Below, piece by piece: positions 1-7,084 of a DNA stretch of 54,267 nt; within the stretch, counting starts at the first letter, position 1; each line of letters starts with the position of its first letter. Source of the DNA: Phenylobacterium sp. Lineage in GTDB: Bacteria > Pseudomonadota > Alphaproteobacteria > Caulobacterales > Caulobacteraceae. A model generated the notes under the pieces. It ran no database searches. It was not told the origin of the DNA and was given only the letters and a program-made list of their open reading frames with translations. The stretch is from positions 1 through 54,267 of the forward strand of contig NZ_PNLB01000027.1 of NCBI RefSeq assembly GCF_013822795.1, given 5' to 3'. The position numbers were made by a program, and so were the translations under genes.

Positions 1-34
1 GGTCGCCCGCCTTCAGAGCGGCGCTTCATTCTAA
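1..34 (+). CDS. 3' end of a small protein (partial), paralogue of the next gene
   Basis: Only the last ten codons are visible, reading VARLQSGASF then TAA. The first 14 bases of the window are identical to bases 342-355, which encode the same VARL stretch near the C-terminus of the following small gene. This suggests a tandem duplicate whose body lies upstream of the window. The function is unknown and the call rests on that short match and the in-frame stop. Confidence 0.4.
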   Translation, partial: VARLQSGASF

Positions 35-133
35 GCGTCGCCATTGGGCGTCGGCCAAAGGGAGCCCATAAATGTGAGCTTCGGCCAACGCCCACGGTCG
101 GCAGACGCCGACATGGGATCGAAAGGCATGGGC

Positions 134-387
134 ATGACCGACGACGAGTTGGAACAGTTGGCGGCGCGGTGCGAGCGCGCGACGGCTGGGCCTTGGCGAC
201 CTGGATCGAGGGGCGAGACCATCGGTCCGGGTCGGACGTCATCACCACCGCGGCGGGCGACATCGAGCTGTCGGGGGCCAGCCAGGCCGACCAGGACTTC
301 ATCGCCGCGGCGCGGCAGGACGTCCCGGCGCTGCTTGCCGAGGTCGCCCGCCTTCGCGCGGCGCTGAGGGCGGCGGGGGACTCGTAG
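134..387 (+). pseudogene. Small conserved hypothetical protein interrupted by a frameshift
   Basis: The start at 134 opens MTDDELEQLAARCERATAGPW in one frame. After base 196 the family continuation (TWIEGRDH, then ITTAAGDIELSGA and DQDFIAAARQDVPALLAEVARL) runs in another frame from base 199 to the stop at 385-387. One base lost or two gained at 197-198 would restore a single protein of about 84 residues. I recall this layout (PGPW, EGRDHTSGS, DIELSGA, DQDFIAxARQDIP) from a widespread small family of unknown function; that is memory, not a search. It could be a true pseudogene or a sequencing error. Its last codons match the partial gene at 1-34, so it appears to be one of a tandem pair. Confidence 0.6.
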
Positions 388-496
388 GGGCGCAGCGACC
401 AGCGTCCAGCGCGGACGGGCGAGCGACTGATCGTCGCCGCCGATCCAGGGCCCGTCCAAGACGTTGTTGTCGGGGCGGGGGCGCGAGGAGCGCAGC

Positions 497-856
497 ATGA
501 ACCTACAAAAGGCCTATTCCGCATTGCTGGTTGCGGATCTCGATGCGTCAGAAGACTGGTACGCGCGGCTGATGGCGCGCGGGCCAGACAACCGGCCGAT
601 GGACACGCTGGTCCAATGGGAACTGTTCGACCATGTCGGACTGGCCATCTCGACCAGCACCGAGATCGCTGACAGCGGCGCGGTGTTCCTCATCGTCCAA
701 GACGTGGGGGCCGAGCGGCGGCGACTGGCCGGGCTGGAGATCGAGCTGAGCGCCGACATTCCGGGCGACTATTCGGTCCTGGCTCAAGTCCGTGATCCGG
801 ACGGCAACCTGATCACCTTGGCGAGCCCGCCGGACCCGGAGTATCCGGCGGCATAG
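497..856 (+). CDS. VOC (glyoxalase/bleomycin-resistance) family protein
   Basis: The product has 119 residues. The N-terminus (AYSALLVADLDASEDWYARLM) is the opening beta-alpha unit of a VOC fold, and DPDGNLITLASPP near the C-terminus is the usual closing motif. It is a single-domain protein that probably dimerises to build the metal site; the substrate cannot be told. The ATG at 497 is preferred over an in-frame upstream start at 464 because GAGGAG at 485-490 sits at ribosome-binding distance and the upstream codons give a charged, non-family extension. It stands alone, downstream of the frameshifted gene. Confidence 0.75.
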   Translation: MNLQKAYSALLVADLDASEDWYARLMARGPDNRPMDTLVQWELFDHVGLAISTSTEIADSGAVFLIVQDVGAERRRLAGLEIELSADIPGDYSVLAQVRDPDGNLITLASPPDPEYPAA

Positions 857-892
857 TGGCCGCTGTAGGTCGCGGAATGGGCGTCACGGCGC

Positions 893-1208
893 TCAGCGAT
901 CGTCGCCGGTGAATTCGCGATAGGCCCAGGCCTGGATCAGGCGCCACAGGGCCAGGCCTAGGCCGCCGAGGAAGCTGACGCCCAGCGCGACGGGGAGCGA
1001 GAGCGCGAGCGCCTGCCAGCTTCCGACGCGGACAGGCGGGATGCCCGCCAACGGAATTCCCACGGCAATGAACGTGGCGCCGAGGCCCTTGAGAAAGCCC
1101 TGCCAGGGTGAACCGGGACGGATGATCAGGTTTCGCAGCGGTCACCCCCAAGAACACGGACGCGCCTGTATGCGACGCGGCGGCGATGACGGCTAGCGTG
1201 GCAATCAC
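893..1208 (-). pseudogene. Possible small three-helix membrane protein, frame-disrupted
   Basis: The gap 857-1256 holds no intact gene, but the minus strand has protein-like hydrophobic segments in two frames. From a GTG at 1208 the first frame gives a helix-like segment (VIATLAVIAAASHTGASVFLG). From about 1140 down to the TGA at 893 another frame gives NLIIRPGSPWQGFLKGLGAT, two further hydrophobic segments and a charged tail ending REFTGDDR. The 316-bp length is one base off a multiple of three, as a single indel would leave. Alternatively a 56-codon GTG-started ORF lies wholly within the second frame. No family is recognised. Confidence 0.3.
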
Positions 1209-1256
1209 GCTGCGGGACTGTTGACTTAGTCGTAGTCGACGTCCGCGATGAGCCCC

Positions 1257-1901
1257 CTACCGCGCCAGCACCACATGCGTCGCGCCCTCGCCGGCGACGT
1301 GCTCGGTCACCCGGAAGCCCAGGGCCGGCAGATCGAGGCCGGTGAGCAGGGATTCGCCTTGGCCCAGCAGGACCGGGGCCAGGGCCAGGTGCACCTCGTC
1401 GATGGCGCCGGCGCGCAGGTATTGGCGGACGGTGGCGACGCCGCCGCCGATCTTGACGTCGAGGTCGCCGGCGGCGGCCTTGGCCCGGTCTAGCGCCGCC
1501 TCAATGCCGTCGGTGACGAAGTGAAAGGTGGTGCCGCCCTGCATCTGGATCGGCTCGCGCGGGTGGTTGGTCAGCACGAAGGTCGGGGCGTGGTAGGGCG
1601 GATCATCGCCCCACCAGCCCTGCCAGGCCTCGTCCGGCCGCCAGGGGCCGCGGACCGGGCCGAACATGTTGCGGCCGAGGATGAAGGCGCCGAAGCCGCT
1701 CATGGCGCGCTGCGCATAGGCCTGATCGACGCCGTCGGAGCCGCCGTCCTGGCCGTGCATGGCGTGGAAGAAGCGGGTGGCGAAGGCCCATTGGTGCAGC
1801 TGCTCTCCGCCGCGGCCCAGCGGGTGCTCAAGGCTCTGGTCAGGGCCCGCGCCGAAGCCGTCGAGCGAGATCGAAAAGGCCCCTACCCGCACCCGTGACA
1901 T
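1257..1901 (-). CDS. Dihydrofolate reductase family protein (RibD C-terminal-like)
   Basis: A 214-residue protein of the RibD_C/YyaP-type reductase group. The N-terminus (RVGAFSISLDGFGAG) is the family's first strand. FGAFILGRNMFGP, TFVLTNHPREP and the glycine-rich DVKIGGGVATVRQYLRAGAIDEVHLALAPVLLGQGE are the usual NADPH-binding and folding segments. Members reduce pterin- or flavin-precursor-like substrates, but most single-domain versions have no proven substrate. It starts with ATG at 1901 and is divergent from the sulfatase gene across a 212-bp gap. It is probably cytoplasmic, as no signal peptide is visible. Confidence 0.8.
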   Translation of the reverse strand: MSRVRVGAFSISLDGFGAGPDQSLEHPLGRGGEQLHQWAFATRFFHAMHGQDGGSDGVDQAYAQRAMSGFGAFILGRNMFGPVRGPWRPDEAWQGWWGDDPPYHAPTFVLTNHPREPIQMQGGTTFHFVTDGIEAALDRAKAAAGDLDVKIGGGVATVRQYLRAGAIDEVHLALAPVLLGQGESLLTGLDLPALGFRVTEHVAGEGATHVVLAR

Positions 1902-2113
1902 CGCCGCCTCCGCCGCCCTCGCCCGCCGACCGGGCCAGGCATCCTAGGACGAAGGCCGCGGCCGTGTCGCGAGGGCGCTTAGTTCCCCTCAGGGCGCGCC
2001 CCGGCAATCTTAAGGCGAGGCGCGCGGGTAAACCCCGATATCGCGGTTGAGACCGCCCGCCAGACTCCACGCTCCAAATTGTTGGCCCAAAATTTTTGGC
2101 GAGGAACGTGGCG

Positions 2114-3613
2114 ATGGCGAAAAAACCGAACATCCTGATCATGTGGGGCGACGACATCGGTCAGTCGAACCTCAGCTGCTTCACCAAGGGCATGATGGGC
2201 TATCGGACGCCCAACATCGACCGCGTCGCCAATGAAGGCATGCTGTTCACCGACTACTACGCCGAACAGAGCTGCACCGCCGGCCGCGCCAGCTTCATCA
2301 CCGGTCAGGGCGGGCTGCGCACCGGCCTGACCAAGGTCGGCATGCCGGGCGCCAAGGAAGGCATGAAGGACTCGATCCCGACCATCGCCACGGTGCTCAA
2401 GGCGCAGGGCTACGCCACCGGCCAGTTCGGCAAGAACCACCTGGGCGACCGCGACGAGCAACTGCCGACGATGCATGGCTTCGACGAGTTCTTCGGCAAC
2501 CTCTACCACCTCAACGCCGAAGAAGAGCCGGAGAACCCGGACTATCCGGATCCGAAGGAGTTCCCCAACTTCCGCAAGCGTTTCGGTCCGCGCGGGGTCC
2601 TGCACTGCAAGTCCGACGGCAAGGGCGGGCAATCGATCGAGGACACCGGTCCGCTGACCAAGAAGCGCATGGAGACCATCGACGACGAGGTGACGGAAAA
2701 GGCCGTCGCCTTCATTCGCGCCCAGGTGAAGGCCGGCGTGCCGTTCTTCGTCTGGTTCAACACCACGCACATGCACTTCCGCACCCACGTGAAGCCGTCC
2801 AGCCGCGGCCAGGCGGGACGCTGGCAGAGCGAGTATCACGACGTGATGATCGACCATGACAAGGCGATCGGCGTGCTGCTCGACCTCATCGACGAACTCG
2901 GCGTCGCCGACGACACCTTCGTCATGTACTCGACCGACAACGGCCCGCACTGCAACTCGTGGCCGGACGCCGGCACCACGCCGTTCCGCTCGGAAAAGAA
3001 CACCAGCTGGGAGGGCGCCTACCGCGTGCCGGCCATGGTCCGCTGGCCGGGCAAGATCAAGGCGGGCTCGATCTCGAACGACATCGTCTCGCACCTCGAC
3101 TGGCTGCCGACCTTCGCCGAGATGGCCGGGGCCGCGACGATCAAGGAAGACCTGAAGAAGGGCGCCACGCTGGGCGGCAAGAAGTACAAGACCCACCTCG
3201 ACGGCGACAGCCTGGTCGGCCACCTGACCAAGGGTGAGAAGAGCCCGCGCAAGGGCTTCATCTACTTCACCGACGAAGGCGAAGTGGCCGGACTGCGCAT
3301 GGACAACTGGAAGGTGGTGTTCATGGAGCAGAAGGCCGGAGGAACGCTGGAGATCTGGGAACGGCCGTTCGTCACCGGCCGCATCCCCAGGCTGTACAAC
3401 CTGCGCACCGACCCCTACGAGTTCGCCGACATCACCTCGAACACGTACTGGGACTGGTACCTGGATCGGGCGTTCATCCTGGTGCCGTGCCAGGACATCA
3501 TCGGCGACTATCTCGAGACAATGAAGGAGTTCCCGCCCGCCCAACGGGCCGGCAGCTTCAATCTCGAGAAGGTGATGGACACCTTGCAGTTCGGCGCCAC
3601 CGGCGGCGCCTGA
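2114..3613 (+). CDS. Arylsulfatase, cysteine-type, without signal peptide
   Basis: A 499-residue sulfatase that would hydrolyse sulfate esters. MWGDD (metal-binding D13 and D14) lies close to the N-terminus. C54-T-A-G-R58 matches the C-x-(A/P)-x-R core that is oxidised to formylglycine, and the Y-S-T-D275-N276-G-P-H segment supplies further metal ligands. ATG 2114 is chosen over an in-frame TTG at 2096 because GAGGA at 2101-2105 is correctly spaced. No export signal is visible, which is unusual for a proteobacterial sulfatase and suggests a cytoplasmic enzyme. No formylglycine-generating enzyme or sulfate transporter lies in the window. It converges with the receptor gene downstream. Confidence 0.9.
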   Translation: MAKKPNILIMWGDDIGQSNLSCFTKGMMGYRTPNIDRVANEGMLFTDYYAEQSCTAGRASFITGQGGLRTGLTKVGMPGAKEGMKDSIPTIATVLKAQGYATGQFGKNHLGDRDEQLPTMHGFDEFFGNLYHLNAEEEPENPDYPDPKEFPNFRKRFGPRGVLHCKSDGKGGQSIEDTGPLTKKRMETIDDEVTEKAVAFIRAQVKAGVPFFVWFNTTHMHFRTHVKPSSRGQAGRWQSEYHDVMIDHDKAIGVLLDLIDELGVADDTFVMYSTDNGPHCNSWPDAGTTPFRSEKNTSWEGAYRVPAMVRWPGKIKAGSISNDIVSHLDWLPTFAEMAGAATIKEDLKKGATLGGKKYKTHLDGDSLVGHLTKGEKSPRKGFIYFTDEGEVAGLRMDNWKVVFMEQKAGGTLEIWERPFVTGRIPRLYNLRTDPYEFADITSNTYWDWYLDRAFILVPCQDIIGDYLETMKEFPPAQRAGSFNLEKVMDTLQFGATGGA

Positions 3614-3624
3614 CGACCTTGGTC

Positions 3625-3653
3625 GGGGCGTGGCGGGTCGTCCCGCCCGCCCC
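3625..3653. terminator. GC-rich hairpin between convergent genes
   Basis: Two six-base blocks (GGGGCG and GGCGGG, with one bulged T) pair with CCCGCC and CGCCCC around a TCGT loop, giving a 12-bp stem between the convergent sulfatase and receptor genes. The T-run is weak, so termination in both directions is an inference from stem and position. Confidence 0.5.
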
Positions 3654-3667
3654 TTCCGGCGCGCGCC

Positions 3668-5803
3668 CTAGAACTTCTGGGTCAGGCTGATCGTGAAGTT
3701 GCGCGGGGCGCCGTAGCGGTACTGGCTGAAGTAGCTGATCTGGCTGTAGTAGGTCTCGTCGAACAGGTTATCGACGTTGACCTGAACGACCGTGGTGTCG
3801 GTGATCGCGTAGCGGGCCATCAGGTTGACCAGGGCGAAGGCCTCCTGCTCGATCCGCGTCGGGGCGGTGGTCACCGGGTTGACCGCCAGCGAGTAGATCG
3901 TGTCGCGCCAGCTGACGCCGCCGCCGACGGTCAGGCCGTCGAGTGCGCCGCCGAACTGCCCCTCGAACCCATAGGTGGTGAACAGCGAGAAGCTCTTGCG
4001 CGGCTGGTCGGTGTTGACCTTGGCGCCGGCCGCGTCCTCGACCTCGAACTGGGCGTAACTGGCGCTGACGTTCCAGTTGGGATTGATGCGGCCGGTGGCT
4101 TCCAGCTCGAAACCGGTGCTCTCGGCGCCGTCGGCCGGGGCGTAGGCCTCCTCCGGCGGATTCGAGCCGGGCACCATGACGCCGGTCGGCTGGCCCAGCC
4201 CGTCCTGCTGGATCTTGAAGACCGCCACCGAGGTCTGCAGGCCGTTGTCGAAGAACGCGCTCTTCAGGCCAAGTTCGTAGGCCTTGCCGGTGATCGGCTC
4301 GAGGGTCTTGGCGTTGATGTCGCGGACGTTCTGCGGCTGGAAGATCTCGGTGTAGCTGGCGTAGAGCCGGTGCTGGTCGGTCAGGTCGTAGAGCGCGCCG
4401 ATATAGGGGATGACGACGTCATCGGCCTTGTAGTTGTCAGCCGCCCCGCCGTTGATCCCGCTGCGCTCCCACGAGGAGAACCGCGCGCCGCCGATCACCT
4501 TCAGCTGGTCGGTGATGTTGAGGCGGGTGGCGGCGAAGACGCCGGTCTGCTCGGTCTTGTTGTCGGTGTACTGGGTCGCGGCCGGGCCGAAGGTCGGCTT
4601 CGGGAAGTCGCCGTCCCAGGTGTAGATGCTGGTCGCCGGGGCGAAGGCGTTGGGGCCGCCGGCGACGTGGTAGACGACGTCGGAGTCCTGCTTGCTGTAG
4701 AGGGCGCCCAGGGTGAAGTCGTGCTGGCGGCCAAGCAGCGCGTAGTCGCCGTGCAACTGGACGTCGAAGCTGTCCTGGGTGGTCTCGCCCTTGCTCTTGT
4801 AGGGCCAGGTGGCCAGGCCGACGCCGGTGGTCCGGTCGATTGCGCCGTAGAGGTAGAGCAGCTGGGAATCCTGGTCGTTGATCAGCCGGTTGTAGTTGAG
4901 CGAGACGTTCCAGCCGTTGCTGAACGTGTGGGCCAGGTTGGCGAAATAGTTGGTGTTGGTGGTGTCCCAGTAGGACCAGTTCGCCGCGGTGTTGGTCGAG
5001 ACCGGCAGGCTGGTCAGACCGCCGTCGGTGTAGAAGGTCGGCAGCGCGCCCCAAAACGCGGCGTTCGGATTGGTGTCCTGGCGGCTGGCCCCGGCCCGCA
5101 GCAGGGTGGCGTCGGTGAGGTCGGCCTCGACCACGCCGTAGAACACTGACTTCTCGGTGGACTGGCGGTCGAAGTAGGTGTCGCGGTTCTCGTACTTGGC
5201 CACCACCCGGCCGCGGATCCGCCCGTCGCTGGTCGCGCCGGAGACGTCGGCCTCGACCTGGAACTTGTTCCAACTGCCGGCCGCCGCCGACACAGAGCCG
5301 CCGAACTCGCGGGCGTCGGCGTGCTTGCGGACCAGGTTGATGGAGGCGGACGGATCGCCGGCGCCGGTCAGGAGGCCGGTGGCGCCGCGAACGATCTCGA
5401 CCCGCTCGTAGATCGACATGTCGGCGACCGTCTCGCCGGAGTCGCCGGCCAGGCTCCACGACAGCGGCACGCCGTCGATCTGGTAGTTCTTGATCTCGAA
5501 GCCGCGGGCGTTGAACACGTTGCGCACGTCGTCGACCTCGACCATCGAGACGCCGGCGGTGTTGCGCACCACGTCGGCGATGGTGGTCAGGTTCTGGTCG
5601 CGCATGCGCTGCTGGGTGATCACGGTCACTGACTGCGGGGTCTCGCGCACGGTGAGGCCGAGGCCCGTGGCGGTGTCGATCTGCTCGTCGACCGTATAGC
5701 GGCCGGTGACCACCAGCTCGTCGACGTTGGTCTCTTGTGCTTGAGCCACGCCGGCGATCGCCGCCAGCGCCACGCCCGTCAACAGCCCCAGTTTCCGTTG
5801 CAT
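3668..5803 (-). CDS. TonB-dependent siderophore receptor (FhuE/FpvA-like)
   Basis: A 711-residue outer-membrane receptor importing a ferric siderophore. The order is: signal peptide (cleavage near AQAQE), a TonB-box-like VDELVVTG, a plug domain (RETPQSVTVITQQRM, TIADVVRNTAGV, ARGFEIKNYQIDGVPL, VEIVRGATGLLTG) and a 22-strand-type barrel. It ends in NVDNLFDETYYSQI and a terminal phenylalanine. The plug motifs resemble hydroxamate-siderophore receptors such as FhuE, FoxA and FpvA; the ligand is not determinable here. A perfect Fur-type palindrome 45 bp upstream (5848-5872) implies iron repression. It is divergent from an unrecognised secreted protein that shares the promoter gap. Confidence 0.92.
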   Translation of the reverse strand: MQRKLGLLTGVALAAIAGVAQAQETNVDELVVTGRYTVDEQIDTATGLGLTVRETPQSVTVITQQRMRDQNLTTIADVVRNTAGVSMVEVDDVRNVFNARGFEIKNYQIDGVPLSWSLAGDSGETVADMSIYERVEIVRGATGLLTGAGDPSASINLVRKHADAREFGGSVSAAAGSWNKFQVEADVSGATSDGRIRGRVVAKYENRDTYFDRQSTEKSVFYGVVEADLTDATLLRAGASRQDTNPNAAFWGALPTFYTDGGLTSLPVSTNTAANWSYWDTTNTNYFANLAHTFSNGWNVSLNYNRLINDQDSQLLYLYGAIDRTTGVGLATWPYKSKGETTQDSFDVQLHGDYALLGRQHDFTLGALYSKQDSDVVYHVAGGPNAFAPATSIYTWDGDFPKPTFGPAATQYTDNKTEQTGVFAATRLNITDQLKVIGGARFSSWERSGINGGAADNYKADDVVIPYIGALYDLTDQHRLYASYTEIFQPQNVRDINAKTLEPITGKAYELGLKSAFFDNGLQTSVAVFKIQQDGLGQPTGVMVPGSNPPEEAYAPADGAESTGFELEATGRINPNWNVSASYAQFEVEDAAGAKVNTDQPRKSFSLFTTYGFEGQFGGALDGLTVGGGVSWRDTIYSLAVNPVTTAPTRIEQEAFALVNLMARYAITDTTVVQVNVDNLFDETYYSQISYFSQYRYGAPRNFTISLTQKF

Positions 5804-5847
5804 TCGATGTCCCCCGACATGGGGAGCCTGCGACCTTCGCTGCTCCC

Positions 5848-5872
5848 GCTAATGCGAGTTATTCGCATTAGC
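5848..5872. promoter_or_regulatory. Fur box (perfect 10-bp inverted repeat)
   Basis: GCTAATGCGA and TCGCATTAGC are exact inverted repeats around a GTTAT spacer. The core resembles Fur boxes seen before alphaproteobacterial receptor genes. It lies 45 bp before the receptor start at 5803 and 116 bp before the divergent gene at 5989, so it may control both. Fur rather than another regulator is inferred from sequence type and neighbour. Confidence 0.8.
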
Positions 5873-5988
5873 AGCAGGCGCCGCGTCGCACAAGTGCGGC
5901 GGGCCGGCGCATTTGCGTCGGCGAACCACTTTCAGCGAACATTGTTCAACGACTAGACTGGCGCGAGTCACCAAGGGGGAAATCAAAG

Positions 5989-6978
5989 ATGCATCGCAAG
6001 CTCGCCGCTGGCCTGGCCGCGGCCGCCATGCTTGTCGCCGGAACGCTGGCGCCGTCGCAGGCGGCCTGGGCGCAGGCCGCCGGGCCGAAGCTGTCGGGCT
6101 CGGACCAGAAGTTCTTCAAGCAGCGCAAGCGGGTGGCGATCCCCGCCTATCACGTCACCTACATCACCCAGCAGCAGGGCACGGCGGTGGCCTCGATCGC
6201 CGCGCGCTCGCGGCTGAACCTGGTGCTGGAGGGCGTCGATGACGCGACCATGCAGGCGCTGGCCGACGAGGCGCACGCCGACCTAGTGGCGCAGTTCAAG
6301 GCCGCCGGCTTCGACGTGCTCTCCGACTCCGAGGCCGCGGCCCTGGCCGCCGGCGTGGCCGCCGCGCCGAACAACCGCGACGTGGTGGCGGTGGGACCAT
6401 CGATCACCATCGGCAAGTCGGTGAAGATGGGCTGGACGGCGATGGGCGCGCAGGCCGCGCCGCTGCTGACCGCGTTCCACAACCCCTCCAACTCGCCGAT
6501 GGGCCGGATGACCGCCATGGACGCAACCGGCAAGCTCGGCGGGGCGGCGCGCAACGCCGACGCGGTGGCGGTGATCCCGCAGGTGGTGATCGACTTCGCC
6601 GACATGGAGGCCAAGACCGGCGGCGACTTCCTGGGCCGCTCGAGCGCCGGGGTGTCGTCGAACCTGCGCTTTGGCCTGCGGGCCGGATCGGGCGCACAAC
6701 TGGTCAGCGCCTACGACCGGGGGCCGGCCTTCGCCGGCGGCTGGAGCCTTTTGACCGACTATCCGATGGCCGGCTCATTCGCGACCATCGAGGAAGGCGG
6801 CGCCGGGGTGCGGGTCGGCTCGATGGGCGCGATGACCGACCAAAACTACCAGATCAAGGACCGCGTCCGCGGCGACGCCGTGGTCGTCGATCTGGCCGCC
6901 TGGAAGGGTCTGGTGCAGCAGGCCTATCGCGCCCAGAACGCGGCCATCGTCGCCGCGGCGGTGAAAGGGCGCGGCTGA
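5989..6978 (+). CDS. Unrecognised secreted/periplasmic protein
   Basis: A 329-residue protein with a clear signal peptide (MHRKLAAGLAAAAMLVAGTL, then cleavage around AWAQA). The mature part is alpha/beta in character, with predicted strands such as RVAIPAYHVTYITQQ, NRDVVAVGPSITIGK and ADAVAVIPQVVIDFADM, and has no cysteine, lipobox or recognisable catalytic motif. I do not recognise the family. A purine-rich AAGGGGGAAA precedes the ATG. It is transcribed away from the siderophore receptor and shares its Fur-box gap, which hints at an iron-related envelope role. GAAC-ATT-GTTC at 5937-5947 is a further possible operator. Confidence 0.75.
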   Translation: MHRKLAAGLAAAAMLVAGTLAPSQAAWAQAAGPKLSGSDQKFFKQRKRVAIPAYHVTYITQQQGTAVASIAARSRLNLVLEGVDDATMQALADEAHADLVAQFKAAGFDVLSDSEAAALAAGVAAAPNNRDVVAVGPSITIGKSVKMGWTAMGAQAAPLLTAFHNPSNSPMGRMTAMDATGKLGGAARNADAVAVIPQVVIDFADMEAKTGGDFLGRSSAGVSSNLRFGLRAGSGAQLVSAYDRGPAFAGGWSLLTDYPMAGSFATIEEGGAGVRVGSMGAMTDQNYQIKDRVRGDAVVVDLAAWKGLVQQAYRAQNAAIVAAAVKGRG

Positions 6979-7084
6979 ACGACGCTGAGAACGTCGCTAC
7001 CTGGCGTTTAGTAACCTGTCGGAGAGCAATCGCCGTATAGACCCCTGATGCCGGATTCCGCCGGCGCATTTCGAGGGGCAAGAC

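Noticed and set aside
1979..3544. A 521-codon minus-strand frame opposite the sulfatase
   Set aside because: It has no recognisable motif, whereas the plus strand carries all sulfatase motifs and a ribosome-binding site.
5937..5947. GAAC-ATT-GTTC as a second LexA box
   Set aside because: It is inverted with a three-base spacer. The alphaproteobacterial LexA operator is a direct GTTC repeat with a seven-base spacer, so it is kept only as a possible unknown operator.
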